The notes under the pieces are model-generated. The model had not been told where the DNA came from, made no database searches, and saw only the letters and a program-made list of their open reading frames with translations. This document shows, piece after piece, positions 18,406-29,600 of a stretch of 64,000 nucleotides of DNA (positions are counted from its first letter, which is position 1; every line of letters starts with the position of its first letter). The stretch is from Staphylococcus americanisciuri. Its GTDB lineage: Bacteria; Bacillota; Bacilli; Staphylococcales; Staphylococcaceae. Where the stretch lies: NCBI RefSeq assembly GCF_024814435.1, contig NZ_JANUXY010000004.1:62001-126000 (forward strand), in the 5' to 3' direction. The translations under genes were made by a program, and so were the position numbers.

Positions 18406-19071
18406 ATGAAATTTAAAAGTGTGTTCGATATTATTGGACCGACAATGGTGGGACCATCGTCGTCACATACAGCAGGGGCTGTGCGAATTGGCTTAGTTGC
18501 CAGATCATTGTTTGGAGGGGCGCCGACGCAAGCTGATATTTATCTGTTTGGCTCTTTTATGGAAACCTACAAAGGACATGGGACAGATGTGGCATTGGTA
18601 GGCGGTTTGTTGGGGTATGATACAGACGATAGCCGAATTGAATCGAGTCTTACAACAGCGAAAGCGTTAGGTATGCGTGTGAATTTTATTGAAATGTCTG
18701 AAGAACGTCCGCATCCTAATACAGCGATTATTGATATGACAGATGGTGAAACTACAATTTCTGTTGAAGGTGTATCAATTGGTGGGGGGAAAATAGAAAT
18801 TGTCGCAATCAATGGTTTCCCAATCAATATTAGTGGGAACTATCCAACGTTACTCGTATTTCACAAAGATACATTTGGAACAATTGGTAAGGTTGCCAAT
18901 ATTTTAGGAGCGCATAGTATCAATGTTGGGAGTATGCATGTTTCACGTAAAGAAAAGGGAGATCAAGCCTTGATGACGTGTGAATTGGATGAAACAGTCA
19001 CTGATGGCGTAATTGAAGAGATTCGTCAAATACCGGGGATTATAACGGTATCACTAATGGGAGAAGACTAA
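18406..19071 (+). CDS. sdaAB: L-serine dehydratase, beta subunit
   Basis: 221 residues. With the alpha subunit it deaminates L-serine to pyruvate and ammonia. Begins with FDIIGPTMVGPSSSHTAGAVRIG, the conserved beta-subunit signature, and ends in an ACT domain (about 150-221: FGTIGKVANILGAHSINVGSM). A promoter-like TATAAT (18364-18369) and AGGGGGGAG precede the ATG. The alpha subunit follows after 13 bases. This position between fakA and recG matches my recollection of the Bacillus arrangement; S. aureus keeps these genes elsewhere. Confidence 0.95.
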   Translation: MKFKSVFDIIGPTMVGPSSSHTAGAVRIGLVARSLFGGAPTQADIYLFGSFMETYKGHGTDVALVGGLLGYDTDDSRIESSLTTAKALGMRVNFIEMSEERPHPNTAIIDMTDGETTISVEGVSIGGGKIEIVAINGFPINISGNYPTLLVFHKDTFGTIGKVANILGAHSINVGSMHVSRKEKGDQALMTCELDETVTDGVIEEIRQIPGIITVSLMGED

Positions 19072-19084
19072 TCGGAGGGATAGG

Positions 19085-19954
19085 ATGTTTAAAAGTATTA
19101 AAGCGCTCATTGCAAAGTGTGAAGCGGAAAATAAGCCAATCTATGAAGTGATGCTCGAACAAGAGATGTCTGTCACTGGTATGACACAAGAAGAGGTCTA
19201 TATGCATATGGATCGCAATCTAACAACAATGGAAAATGCGGTGGAAGAAGGATTGAATGGCGTTACATCTAAAACAGGATTGACTGGTGGCGATGCAGTA
19301 CTAATGAAACAGTATATCGCAAGTGGTAATGCTTTAGCGGGTAACTTAGTGCTAGATGCGATTAGTAAAGCTGTCGCAACCAATGAAGTGAATGCTGCGA
19401 TGGGGAAAATATGTGCGACACCTACTGCGGGATCAGCAGGCGTTGTTCCTGGTGTGTTGTTTGCATTGAAGGATAAATTACAGCTAGATCGTAAGGGGAT
19501 GCTGAACTTTCTGCTCACTGCGGGTGCTTTTGGTTTTGTAGTTGCCAATAATGCCTCTATATCTGGTGCGGCTGGAGGGTGTCAAGCGGAAGTCGGATCT
19601 GCGAGTGCGATGGCGGCAGCGGCTATTGTTGAAGCAGCTGGAGGGACGCCACAACAGTCGGCAGAAGGTTTTGCAATTTGTATGAAAAATATGTTAGGAC
19701 TTGTATGTGATCCGGTTGCTGGATTAGTGGAAGTACCGTGTGTGAAGCGTAACGCAGCGGGTGCATCAAATGCCATTGTGTCTGCAGATATGGCGCTGGC
19801 AGGAATTAGCTCTCGTATCCCAACCGATGAGGTGATTGATGCGATGCACCGCATAGGACAAACAATGCCTGTAGAATTGCGTGAAACAGGACGTGGTGGT
19901 TTGGCAGGTACACCAACCGGAGAACGGTTAAAACAACAAATATTTGGTGATTAA
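19085..19954 (+). CDS. sdaAA: L-serine dehydratase, alpha subunit (Fe-S)
   Basis: 289 residues, the catalytic subunit with an oxygen-sensitive [4Fe-4S] cluster. Conserved segments include [14 protein letters not shown], the [18 protein letters not shown] core and [15 protein letters not shown], which contain the cluster-ligand cysteines, and a glycine-rich C-terminus. Thirteen bases from sdaAB and two bases before the recG start, so co-transcribed with both. Confidence 0.95.
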   Translation: MFKSIKALIAKCEAENKPIYEVMLEQEMSVTGMTQEEVYMHMDRNLTTMENAVEEGLNGVTSKTGLTGGDAVLMKQYIASGNALAGNLVLDAISKAVATNEVNAAMGKICATPTAGSAGVVPGVLFALKDKLQLDRKGMLNFLLTAGAFGFVVANNASISGAAGGCQAEVGSASAMAAAAIVEAAGGTPQQSAEGFAICMKNMLGLVCDPVAGLVEVPCVKRNAAGASNAIVSADMALAGISSRIPTDEVIDAMHRIGQTMPVELRETGRGGLAGTPTGERLKQQIFGD

Positions 19955-19956
19955 TT

Positions 19957-22002
19957 ATGACAAAAATAGCGATAATTGAAAATCCTTATGCGCTTAAAGA
20001 TATTAAAGGACTTGGACCTAAGCGTTTAACGATACTCAATGAAATGAATATTCATACGGTTGAAGATTTGATTCTCTATTTACCTGCACGATATGAAGAC
20101 AATTCGCTTGTTGATCTGACACAAGCAGATGATGAATCCATCGTGACGGTGCAGGGGGAAATCTATTCTACCCCAACCGTCGCTTTTCTAGGGCGCAATC
20201 GTTCAAAGTTAACGGTTCATATGATGGTGAATGACATTGCAGTAAAAGTTGTGTTTTTCAATCAGCACTATTTGAAGAACAAGATACAGTTACACGATAC
20301 TGTTGTTGTAAAGGGCAGATGGTCGCGACGTAAACAAGAAATCAATGGACAAAAGATGTTTACGGATATGAAACAACTTGCTGATGCACAGTTCACACCT
20401 ATATATCGTGTGAAAGAAGGTATCAAGCAAAAAACATTGCGAGATATGATTCGAACGACGCTAAAAGATGTGACAATTCATGAATGGTTACCAGAAGACT
20501 TGCGCCATAAATATAAGCTAGAATCACTACATGATACTTTACACACATTGCATGAAGCATCGGATCAAGCAATGATTTTGAAAGCGCGTCGGACCTTCGC
20601 ATTTACGGAGTTTTTTATCTTTGAGTTACGCATGCAATGGTTAAATCGATTAGAGAAAACTTCAGACCAAGCAGTTGCCGTCAATTATGATATAGAAGCA
20701 GTTAAAGCATTTATTGCTGACTTACCATTTGAATTAACGGAAGGTCAAAAACAAAGCATAAACGAGATTTTCCGAGATTTAAAGGCGCCACTGCGTATGC
20801 ATCGCTTGTTACAGGGCGATGTTGGTTCAGGTAAAACAGTTGTCGCAGCTATCTGTATGTATGCTTTAAAAACAGCGGGCTACCAATCAGCATTAATGGT
20901 TCCGACCGAGATTTTAGCCGAGCAACATTCGGAAAGTTTAGCGACATTATTCGGTGAGCGTATGCGTGTCGCTTTATTAACAGGATCAGTCAAAGGAAAA
21001 AAGCGAGATTTGTTGCTTGAACAGCTTGCACAAGGCGAAATAGATTGTTTAATTGGTACACATGCTTTGATTCAAGATGATGTAGTGTTCCACGATGTTG
21101 GGCTTGTAATTACGGATGAACAGCATCGCTTCGGTGTCGAACAGCGCCAAAAGTTGCGTGAAAAAGGAGCATTGAGTAATGTGTTATTCATGACAGCCAC
21201 GCCGATACCAAGAACTTTGGCTATTTCGGTTTTTGGTGAAATGGATGTGTCGTCAATCAAAAGCATGCCAAAGGGTCGTAAGCCAATCATTACACATTGG
21301 GTGAAACATGAAGGCTATGACCAAGTATTGGCACAAATGGAACAAGAACTTGCCAAAGGGCGTCAAGCATACGTTATTTCGCCATTGATTGACAGCTCTG
21401 AACATCTTGAAGACGTTCAAAACGTCATTGCACTGTACGAAAATTTACAGATGCAGCTACCCAATCGTCGCATCGGTATTTTGCACGGTAAAATGCGTTC
21501 AGATGAGAAAGATGATGTCATGCAGCGTTTTAGTGCGCATGAGTTAGATGTACTTGTGTCTACAACAGTTGTCGAAGTCGGTGTGAATGTGCCTAATGCG
21601 ACGTTTATGATGATATATGATGCCGATCGTTTCGGTCTTTCTACGTTACATCAATTGAGGGGGCGTGTGGGAAGAAGTGATCATCAAAGTTATTGTGTAC
21701 TGATTGCCTCTCCAAAAACAGAAACAGGCATTGAACGTATGACGATTATGACACAGACAACAGATGGTTTTGAGTTGAGCGAACGCGATTTAGAGATGCG
21801 AGGACCTGGAGATTTCTTTGGTGTGAAACAAAGCGGACTGCCCGATTTCTTAGTGGGCAACCTTGTAGAAGACTATCGCATGTTAGAAGTGGCTCGAGAT
21901 GAAGCTGCAGAGATGATCCAATCTGAACGCTTCTTTACCAGTGAATTCGTACGGCTTAGAGAATTTATCGAACGTAACGTGTTACATCAAAGTTTTGACT
22001 GA
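19957..22002 (+). CDS. recG: ATP-dependent DNA helicase RecG
   Basis: 681 residues. Branch-migration helicase that remodels stalled forks, Holliday junctions and R-loops. A wedge/OB-fold lies in the first ~190 residues ([17 protein letters not shown]...). The superfamily 2 motor follows with GDVGSGKT (Walker A, about residue 286), DEQH (Walker B), [12 protein letters not shown] and [15 protein letters not shown] (motif VI). Ends with the typical C-terminal helices. Start ATG two bases after sdaAA. Confidence 0.96.
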   Translation: MTKIAIIENPYALKDIKGLGPKRLTILNEMNIHTVEDLILYLPARYEDNSLVDLTQADDESIVTVQGEIYSTPTVAFLGRNRSKLTVHMMVNDIAVKVVFFNQHYLKNKIQLHDTVVVKGRWSRRKQEINGQKMFTDMKQLADAQFTPIYRVKEGIKQKTLRDMIRTTLKDVTIHEWLPEDLRHKYKLESLHDTLHTLHEASDQAMILKARRTFAFTEFFIFELRMQWLNRLEKTSDQAVAVNYDIEAVKAFIADLPFELTEGQKQSINEIFRDLKAPLRMHRLLQGDVGSGKTVVAAICMYALKTAGYQSALMVPTEILAEQHSESLATLFGERMRVALLTGSVKGKKRDLLLEQLAQGEIDCLIGTHALIQDDVVFHDVGLVITDEQHRFGVEQRQKLREKGALSNVLFMTATPIPRTLAISVFGEMDVSSIKSMPKGRKPIITHWVKHEGYDQVLAQMEQELAKGRQAYVISPLIDSSEHLEDVQNVIALYENLQMQLPNRRIGILHGKMRSDEKDDVMQRFSAHELDVLVSTTVVEVGVNVPNATFMMIYDADRFGLSTLHQLRGRVGRSDHQSYCVLIASPKTETGIERMTIMTQTTDGFELSERDLEMRGPGDFFGVKQSGLPDFLVGNLVEDYRMLEVARDEAAEMIQSERFFTSEFVRLREFIERNVLHQSFD

Positions 22003-22079
22003 TGTTTAATTAAACACCCTGAAAAATGATGTGTTTTTGATGGAATATGTCATGAATTCACAAAAGCATTTGGTGTTAG

Positions 22080-22138
22080 TTGGAAGATAGATGAGAACAT
22101 GTTAAAATGTATTAGAACCAATTAAGACTTGGTACTAA
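22080..22138 (+). promoter_or_regulatory. fapR promoter with FapR operator
   Basis: TTGGAA (22080-22085), 17 bases, TAAAAT (22103-22108) form the promoter. TTAAGACTTGGTACTAA at 22122-22138 matches the 17-bp FapR consensus TTAGTACCTRRTACTAA at 14 positions, with a perfect right half. A further TTAGAACC lies 10 bases to the left. The operator sits just after the transcription start, fitting autorepression relieved by malonyl-CoA. Confidence 0.75.
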
Positions 22139-22155
22139 ATAGTGGTGGCGATAAA

Positions 22156-22716
22156 GTGAAAAGAAATAAAAATGAAAGACGTAAGTTAATAGAAGAAACA
22201 ATTCAACAAAATCCCTTTATAACCGACCAAGCACTGAGTGAAATGTATGATGTGAGTATACAAACAATTCGTCTCGATCGCAGTCAACTACATATTCCTG
22301 AATTGCGAGAACGGGTTAAACGTGTCGCAACGGAGCAATATCCACATATTAGCTCATTGGAGAATCAAGATATCATCGGTGATATTATTGCATTAGTACC
22401 TAACAGTTCAGCCAAGTCTTTGTTAACGATATCATCCAAAGATGTCTTTTCACGCAATAATATTGCACGTGGACATATCGTTTTTGCACAAGCCAATTCA
22501 CTTTGTGTGGCGATGATTAAGCATGGTTTTGTACTCACGAAAGAAAGTCATATTCATTTTGTAAAGCCTGTCCATTTAGGGGATAGTGTCATGGCTCAAG
22601 CAAAAGTAGCACATCACGATAATAAATATTATGAAATGACTGTGAGCTCATACGTAGGAGAAGAAAAGGTTTTTGAAGGACTATTCAAAATGTACTATAT
22701 AAGTGAGGATGAATAA
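22156..22716 (+). CDS. fapR: Fatty acid biosynthesis repressor FapR
   Basis: 186 residues. Represses fatty acid and phospholipid synthesis genes and releases DNA when it binds malonyl-CoA. N-terminal helix-turn-helix ([21 protein letters not shown], which recognises the operator) is followed by a hotdog-fold effector domain ([17 protein letters not shown]). The GTG at 22156 is chosen over an upstream in-frame start because it gives the family length and the usual MK-R-K start. First gene of the fapR-plsX-fabD-fabG operon. Confidence 0.95.
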   Translation: MKRNKNERRKLIEETIQQNPFITDQALSEMYDVSIQTIRLDRSQLHIPELRERVKRVATEQYPHISSLENQDIIGDIIALVPNSSAKSLLTISSKDVFSRNNIARGHIVFAQANSLCVAMIKHGFVLTKESHIHFVKPVHLGDSVMAQAKVAHHDNKYYEMTVSSYVGEEKVFEGLFKMYYISEDE

Positions 22717-22717
22717 C

Positions 22718-23704
22718 ATGGTAAAAATAGCTGTTGATATGATGGGTGGCGACGATGCACCGCAAATCGTCTTAGAAGCGGTTGAACAAGCAGTCAATGA
22801 CTTTGAAGATTTAGAAGTCATCTTGTTTGGCGATAAATCGCAGTATACGTTGGATCATCCACGTATTACATTCCGTCCAACTTCAGAAATAATTACGATG
22901 GAAGATGAACCAGTGCGTGCGATAAAGCGTAAAAAGGACAGTTCTATGGTACGCATGGCAGAAGCAGTAAAAAATGGTGAAGCACAAGGATGTGTCTCTG
23001 CAGGAAATACGGGTGCATTAATGTCGGCAGGCTTATTCGTTGTCGGACGGTTGCCTGGTGTTGCGAGACCTGCATTGGTTGTAACATTGCCAACTGTCAG
23101 CGGTAAAGGTGTTGTATTTTTAGATGTGGGTGCTAATGCAGATGCGAAAGCCGAACATCTATATCAAAATGCGATTCTAGGTCATGTCTATGCAACGAAA
23201 CTGCGTGGTATCGATCAACCTAAAGTAGCGTTATTAAATATTGGTACGGAAACACAAAAAGGAAATAGTTTGACAAAAGCAGCGTTTAAGCAGATGGAAG
23301 CATCGCAGCAGTTCAACTTTGTTGGTAATATTGAAGCGAAATCGATTATGGAAGATGAGGCAGATGTTATTGTAACGGATGGTTTTACAGGCAATATGAT
23401 TTTAAAAAATTTAGAAGGTGTCGCAAAATCATTCGGCAAGATTATCAAACATGACTTGTTATCAAGTATGAAGAATAAGTTAGCAGCTTTAATGATGAAA
23501 AAGGATATTAAAGGCATTGCCAAACAACTTGATTACTCTGAATATGGTGGCTCGGTACTCCTTGGGTTAGATGGCGTTGTTGTAAAAGCACACGGTAGTT
23601 CAAGTGCTAAGGCATTCTATTCAGCAATCCGTCAAGCAAAAATTGCGTGTGAAACACAAATCGTAGAAAATATGCGCGAAATGGTTGGTGAACAAGGTGA
23701 GTAA
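22718..23704 (+). CDS. plsX: Phosphate acyltransferase PlsX
   Basis: 328 residues. Makes acyl-phosphate from acyl-ACP and phosphate, the donor for PlsY in phosphatidic acid synthesis. Begins [15 protein letters not shown], with [11 protein letters not shown] and a C-terminal [21 protein letters not shown] 22718, one base after the fapR stop, with TGAGGATG upstream. Overlaps fabD by 8 bases. Confidence 0.96.
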   Translation: MVKIAVDMMGGDDAPQIVLEAVEQAVNDFEDLEVILFGDKSQYTLDHPRITFRPTSEIITMEDEPVRAIKRKKDSSMVRMAEAVKNGEAQGCVSAGNTGALMSAGLFVVGRLPGVARPALVVTLPTVSGKGVVFLDVGANADAKAEHLYQNAILGHVYATKLRGIDQPKVALLNIGTETQKGNSLTKAAFKQMEASQQFNFVGNIEAKSIMEDEADVIVTDGFTGNMILKNLEGVAKSFGKIIKHDLLSSMKNKLAALMMKKDIKGIAKQLDYSEYGGSVLLGLDGVVVKAHGSSSAKAFYSAIRQAKIACETQIVENMREMVGEQGE

Positions 23705-24623
23705 GGTAGCATTAATGTTTCCAGGTCAAGGTGCGCAAAAAGTAGGGATGGCGCAGGATCTATATTTACATGATGATACAGCAAAAGCGTTGCTTGATGT
23801 AGCACAAGCGAGTCTTGATTTTGACTTGTTAGAAACAATGTTTGAAGACCCACAAGGGATACTATCACAAACTGAAAATACACAACCTGCATTATTAGCG
23901 CATAGCATGGCATTATATACAGCAATGGGTCAACCAACTGCAGACTATGTCATTGGGCATAGTTTGGGTGAATATTCAAGTTTGGTTGCGAACGGTGTAT
24001 TAAAGTTTGAAGATGCTGTGAAGATTGTAAGACGTCGTGGTGAATTAATGGCACAGGCGTTTCCAAGTGGTGTTGGCAGTATGGCGGCAGTATTAGGTCT
24101 ATCGCTTGAGGAAGTGCGTGCCATTTGTGCTGAAATCTCTACGGAAGATGCAATCGTTGAGCCGGCTAACATCAATTGCCCAGGTCAAATTGTAGTTTCT
24201 GGTCATGCATCCGCTGTTGATCAACTCGTTCAAAACGGCAAATCACTCGGTGCGAAACGTGTGTTACCACTCCAAGTATCTGGGCCATTTCATGCTTCTA
24301 TCATGCAAGTTATCGAACATGATTTTGCAACGTATATTGATCAATTTGAATGGCATGATGCACATACACCTGTTGTCCAAAACTATCATGCACAAGGTGA
24401 AACAGATGCAGATAATATTAAACAACATATGATTAAACAATTATATTCACCAGTACAATTTATTGACTCTATCGAATGGTTAATCAATCAAGGTGTAACC
24501 CATTTTGTAGAGATTGGTCCTAACAAAGTATTATCAGGACTTGTGAAAAAGATTAATAGAGATGTTAAAATAACTTCGATACAAACACTCGAAGACATAA
24601 AGGAATGGATGACAAATGACTAA
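23697..24623 (+). CDS. fabD: Malonyl-CoA:ACP transacylase
   Basis: 308 residues. Transfers malonyl from CoA to ACP. Active-site [10 protein letters not shown] (serine nucleophile), the PGQGAQ start motif, the catalytic His in GPFHAS and a C-terminal [11 protein letters not shown] are all visible. The GTG at 23697 within the plsX 3' end gives the same length as other staphylococcal FabD; further upstream in-frame codons would extend it without support. Overlaps fabG by 8 bases, so plsX-fabD-fabG are translationally coupled. Confidence 0.95.
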   Translation: MSKVALMFPGQGAQKVGMAQDLYLHDDTAKALLDVAQASLDFDLLETMFEDPQGILSQTENTQPALLAHSMALYTAMGQPTADYVIGHSLGEYSSLVANGVLKFEDAVKIVRRRGELMAQAFPSGVGSMAAVLGLSLEEVRAICAEISTEDAIVEPANINCPGQIVVSGHASAVDQLVQNGKSLGAKRVLPLQVSGPFHASIMQVIEHDFATYIDQFEWHDAHTPVVQNYHAQGETDADNIKQHMIKQLYSPVQFIDSIEWLINQGVTHFVEIGPNKVLSGLVKKINRDVKITSIQTLEDIKEWMTND

Positions 24624-25353
24624 AGTAGCATTAGTAACAGGTGCTTCAAGAGGTATTGGACGCAGTATTGCCTTGCAGTTAGCAGATGAAGGGTATCATG
24701 TTGTAGTAAACTACGCAGGGAACAAAGAAAAAGCCGAGGCCGTTGTAGCGGAAATACAGAGTAAAGGCAGAGAAAGTATCGCCATCCAAGCAAATGTCGC
24801 GAATGGTGATGAAGTCAAAGCGATGATTAAAGAAGTGGTAAAAACATTCGGTTCACTTGATGTACTTGTTAATAACGCAGGAATTACACGCGATAATTTG
24901 TTAATGCGTATGAAAGAGCATGAATGGGACGATGTGGTTGATACGAACTTAAAAGGTGTTTTCAACTGTATTCAAAAAGCAACACCACAAATGTTGAAGC
25001 AACGTCATGGTCGTATTATTAACTTAACAAGCGTAGTCGGGGCAGTAGGGAACCCTGGTCAGATTAACTATGTAGCGACAAAAGCTGGTGTCATCGGAAT
25101 GACTAAGACGGCGGCACGCGAATTGGCTTCTCGTAATATTACAGTGAACGCAGTAGCTCCAGGTTTTATTGTGTCTGATATGACAGATGCATTAAGCGAT
25201 GAGTTGAAAGAAACGATGAAAGGACAAATTCCACTCGGTCGTTTCGGTCAAGATACAGATATCGCGCATACAGTTGCATTTTTAGCATCAGAAAATGCAA
25301 GCTATATCACTGGACAAACAATTCATGTTAACGGTGGTATGCACATGGAATAA
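24616..25353 (+). CDS. fabG: 3-oxoacyl-ACP reductase
   Basis: 245 residues. NADPH-dependent short-chain dehydrogenase that reduces the beta-keto group during chain elongation. TGASRGIG cofactor loop, NNAG, and catalytic Ser (LTSVVG), Tyr and Lys (YVATKAG) are present. Last gene before a 180-base spacer; that spacer contains a TATAAT-like box near 25377, so acpP can also have its own promoter. Confidence 0.96.
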   Translation: MTKVALVTGASRGIGRSIALQLADEGYHVVVNYAGNKEKAEAVVAEIQSKGRESIAIQANVANGDEVKAMIKEVVKTFGSLDVLVNNAGITRDNLLMRMKEHEWDDVVDTNLKGVFNCIQKATPQMLKQRHGRIINLTSVVGAVGNPGQINYVATKAGVIGMTKTAARELASRNITVNAVAPGFIVSDMTDALSDELKETMKGQIPLGRFGQDTDIAHTVAFLASENASYITGQTIHVNGGMHME

Positions 25354-25536
25354 TGCTACCATATGGCATGAACCATGCTATAATAAGAAGGAAGTTCCTT
25401 GCGCAGTAGCAAAAGATGAAGTGGGTTGTAATTCTGTCTAGAACATGGCAAAATATAACCGTCGGGTATGATATGAATAAGTATCACTACAGTCGACCAA
25501 GGGCAATCCTTGAATTTTTAAAGGAGGTGACAGACT

Positions 25537-25770
25537 GTGGAAAACTTCGATAAAGTAAAAGACATCATTGTTGACCGTTTAGGCGTAGACGCTGATAAGG
25601 TTACTGAAGGTGCATCATTCAAAGATGATTTAGGTGCTGATTCACTTGATATTGCTGAATTAGTAATGGAATTAGAAGACGAATTTGGTACTGAAATTCC
25701 GGATGAAGAAGCGGAAAAAATCAATACAGTAGGCGACGCTGTTAATTTCATTAATACACTTGAAAAATAA
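25537..25770 (+). CDS. acpP: Acyl carrier protein
   Basis: 77-residue acidic helical protein carrying the growing acyl chain on a phosphopantetheine arm. The attachment serine is in [18 protein letters not shown] start with a strong AAAGGAGGTGA, which explains how a single small gene is expressed at very high level. A strong terminator follows. Confidence 0.97.
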   Translation: MENFDKVKDIIVDRLGVDADKVTEGASFKDDLGADSLDIAELVMELEDEFGTEIPDEEAEKINTVGDAVNFINTLEK

Positions 25771-25778
25771 TTATTTTC

Positions 25779-25810
25779 AACTGAGCCGATTCGTATCGGC
25801 TCAGTTTTTT
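25779..25810 (+). terminator. acpP terminator
   Basis: Perfect 11-bp stem (25779-25789 with 25796-25806) and a T-run. Confidence 0.95.
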
Positions 25811-25930
25811 TAGGAATGCGTATGAATGTTTAATTGCGTTCGTCTGTGCATGTTGTCCAAGGTCTTGTCGTATAGATAATAAAAGAGAGAAAAAAGTATT
25901 TTATACAGCAGGTAAAGGGAGGCGTTGTAT

Positions 25931-26662
25931 GTGGTTAAAGCAAACAAAGACACATTAGTAAAGGAATTTAGGAAAAAATTTGAGTATAAGATGAACGAAT
26001 TAGGTTTACCTTATGACAATATCGCTATTTATCAACAAGCATTTTCACATTCAAGTTTTATTAATGATTTTAATATGAATCGATTAATGTATAATGAACG
26101 ATTAGAATTTTTAGGCGACGCGGTATTAGAATTGACGGTATCACGCTTTTTATATGATCAATATCCACAACTGCCAGAGGGGGATTTGACTAAAATGCGT
26201 GCAACAATTGTGTGTGAACCCTCACTTGTAATATTTGCGACGAATATTAATATGAACCCGCTTATTTTGTTAGGCAATGGTGAAGAAAAGACAGGCGGAC
26301 GTACGCGACCAGCACTGGTGGCAGATGCCTTTGAAGCGTTTGTTGGTGCTTTATATTTAGATCAGGGGTTAGAGGTTGTACGTCATTTTGCAGAACAAGT
26401 GATATTTCCGTATGTTGAAGGCGATACATTGATGGGGGTTGTTGATTTTAAAACGAAACTTCAAGAATATATTCATCAATTGCATCTAGGTCGTTTGACA
26501 TATCGAGTGGTAAAAGAAGAGGGGCCTGCTCATAACAAAGAATTCACATCAGAAGTTTTGTTGAATGACGAACCTATTTCTATCGGTCAAGGTCGTACAA
26601 AGAAAGAATCAGAACAAAAGGCAGCGGAACAAGCCTATGTAAAAATGACAAGTAAGGAGTAA
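25931..26662 (+). CDS. rnc: Ribonuclease III
   Basis: 243 residues. Cuts double-stranded RNA, processing rRNA precursors and regulatory duplexes. The catalytic domain has the signature [14 protein letters not shown] with the metal-binding acidic residues, followed by [19 protein letters not shown]. The dsRNA-binding domain is in the last ~70 residues ([12 protein letters not shown]... [16 protein letters not shown]). The GTG at 25931 is spaced 8 bases from GGGAGG, while a TTG at 25925 would be too close. Leads the rnc-smc-ftsY-ylxM-ffh unit. Confidence 0.95.
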   Translation: MVKANKDTLVKEFRKKFEYKMNELGLPYDNIAIYQQAFSHSSFINDFNMNRLMYNERLEFLGDAVLELTVSRFLYDQYPQLPEGDLTKMRATIVCEPSLVIFATNINMNPLILLGNGEEKTGGRTRPALVADAFEAFVGALYLDQGLEVVRHFAEQVIFPYVEGDTLMGVVDFKTKLQEYIHQLHLGRLTYRVVKEEGPAHNKEFTSEVLLNDEPISIGQGRTKKESEQKAAEQAYVKMTSKE

Positions 26663-26665
26663 GGT

Positions 26666-29600
26666 ATGGTGTATTTAAAGTCTATTGATGCATATGGTTT
26701 CAAGTCTTTTGCTGAGCCTACGCAAATTCAATTTGATCAGGGTGTTACTGCTATCGTGGGGCCTAATGGTAGTGGTAAAAGTAATATCACAGACGCTATT
26801 AAATGGGTGTTAGGTGAACAATCTGCACGCTCTTTACGTGGCAGTAAGATGGAGGATATTATTTTCTCTGGAGCTAAACACCGTAATGCACAGAATTATG
26901 CGGAAGTACAATTGAGATTAGACAATCAACAACGATTGCTCAACATTAATGCAGATGAAGTTGTAGTGACACGTCGATTGTATCGTAGTGGCGAGAGCGC
27001 ATACTATCTGAACAATGAGCAACAACGTTTAAGAGACATTACAGAACTTTTTCTTGATTCGGGATTGGGCAAAGAAGCCTTTAGCATTATCTCTCAAGGG
27101 CGTGTTGATGAAGTGCTCAATGCGAAACCGATTGACCGCCGCCAAATTATAGAAGAGTCTGCAGGTGTCTTGAAGTATAAAAAACGTAAAGTAGCATCGC
27201 TGGATAAGTTGTCACAAACAGAAGATAACTTAACACGTGTTGAAGATATTCTAAGTGATTTAGAGGCGCGTATAGAACCGCTAAAAGAAGAAGCAGCTAT
27301 TGCCAAAGAATATCAAACGCTATCTGAAATTTTGCAGGAAAGTGATATATGTGTCACTGTACATGATATTACTTCTTATAAGGCGCAAATTGCGGAACAT
27401 GATGAAACGTTAAATGGTTTGAAAAGTGAGCAAGAACGTGCTCAAAGTAAAAAGACCCATATCACGCGTACGATTAAAGCAACGAAAGGCGATCGTTTCG
27501 AGATAGATGGGCAGTTAGAACAACTTAATGCGGCACTGATTGAAGCAACCGAACAAGTTGAAAAGGTGACAGGGCAATATCATCTGATTGAAGAACGCCA
27601 AAAAAACCAATCGCAATCAAATGCGCGGATTGAAGAAGAACAAGCGAGTTTAATTGCTCAAAAATCTCAAGTGGAAGAAGAACTAGCAACTATTCAAAAA
27701 CAGTATGCAGCATTAAAAAAACAGAAAAAAACGCTGACTCAAGAAGTACATACATTGGAGCAGTCGTTACACCAAGTACAGTCAGCTACTGATGAAGATG
27801 TTGAACGTTTGAAAGATCAGTATTATGAATTAATGACGGAACAGTCAGAGATAAATAATGAAATACGCTTCCTTACTCGGACGTTGGCAGAACATCAAAA
27901 GAAACAAACACGCCTTGACTCACGCATGTCCGAAGCGTATGCCAAATTAACAGAGGCACAGCAACAACTGACGGATATCGAACAAGCACAAAATGATAAA
28001 CAAGCGCAATTAACAAGTGTGACACAGCGAAGTAAACAAACAGAACAAGCACTCACTGAAGTGAAACAACTGCACACAGATTCTGAGGAAAAACTTCATC
28101 AAGCATACCGTTATAATGATAAATTGAAGTCACGCATTGAGAGTATGAAGTTGCGTGAAGACGATCTCAGCTATTTTTATCAAGGTGTTAAAGCTGTATT
28201 AAAGGCAACAGATACTTTAAAAGGAATTCATGGTGCAGTGGCACAAAAAATTGATGTTCCTTCAAAATATACAACTGCAATTGAGACAGCATTGGGCGCA
28301 AGCATGCAGCACGTTATTACAGCAGATGAAGCGTCTGCACGGCAAGCCATTCAATATTTAAAAACGAAACGCTTAGGGCGTGCGACATTTTTACCATTAT
28401 CGGTTATCCAAGCTAAACAGACAGATGCGTATCTCGTTCAAAAGGCACAGCAACATTCAGGTTTTATTGCTGTTGCGAATGAAGTGGTAACGACTGATGC
28501 AACTTACCAGAAAATTGTTGATCATCTTCTCGGACGTATTTTGATAGTGGATGAGCTCAAGCATGCGAATGAAGTAGCACAAAGTATCAATTATAAAGTG
28601 CGTATTGTGACTTTAGACGGTGATGTCGTAAACCCTGGTGGTTCTATGACAGGTGGTGGTAATGCACAGCGCCAATCTTTGTTACGCCAAAAAGATGAAG
28701 TACAGCAACTTGAAGCACAGTTAGCAGATTATCAAGAGAAAACACAAGCACTGGAGCGTTTTTGTATTACTAAGAAAGAAGAACAAGCCTCGCTCAGTGA
28801 CGAATATGTTAAGTTGCAACAACAATATAATCATTTGAAACATGCCTTACACGATTTAAATCTTGAACATGATCGCTATGAAGAAGTGATTCAACGTTTG
28901 AAAACAGATCATGAAGCTTTTGAATTTGAGAAAAACGACGGATATCAACGTGTTAAAGGGGAAGAGACGTTAGCTGCACAGGAACAACGCAAAGCAGCTA
29001 TTGCGACACAACTTACATCTTTAGATCAGCAGATTAAGCAATTGACTACAGAAACCAAACAAGGTAAGGCGCAACTTGCAGAAAGTCAACAACAGTTGCA
29101 CCAAAAGCAATCTGATTTAGCGGTTGTGAATGAGCGGATTCGTACGCAACGCCAATCTGAAACGCGCTTGAAGCAAACTTTGACACAGATTGCAGATCAA
29201 CAGCGTAAGTTAAAAGCGCAATTGGACATCATTAATTCAGATGAAGTCAATGATGCGTCAACATTGACGAAGCTTCAAACTGAGATTGAGCGTGCGCAAC
29301 AACAAAAAGAAGCGCTGTTAGCTGAGCAAGATCAGTTGCGCACACAACGTCAAGCGGTTGAGCAATTGCTCGAAACGAATGAACATGCGCTTGAAGAGAC
29401 GCATCAGTATATCCTAACGCTTGAAAATCAATATCAAGAAATCAAAGGTGCTCAATCACGTTTGGATGTGTTGATTGATCATGGATTGGATCATCTATCG
29501 TCTCGTTATCATATGACTTTTGAGCATGCGTCAACAGAATATCCGCTTGGTGATAACGATATTGAAGCATTACGTCAAAAGGTCAAGTTAACACAGATGT

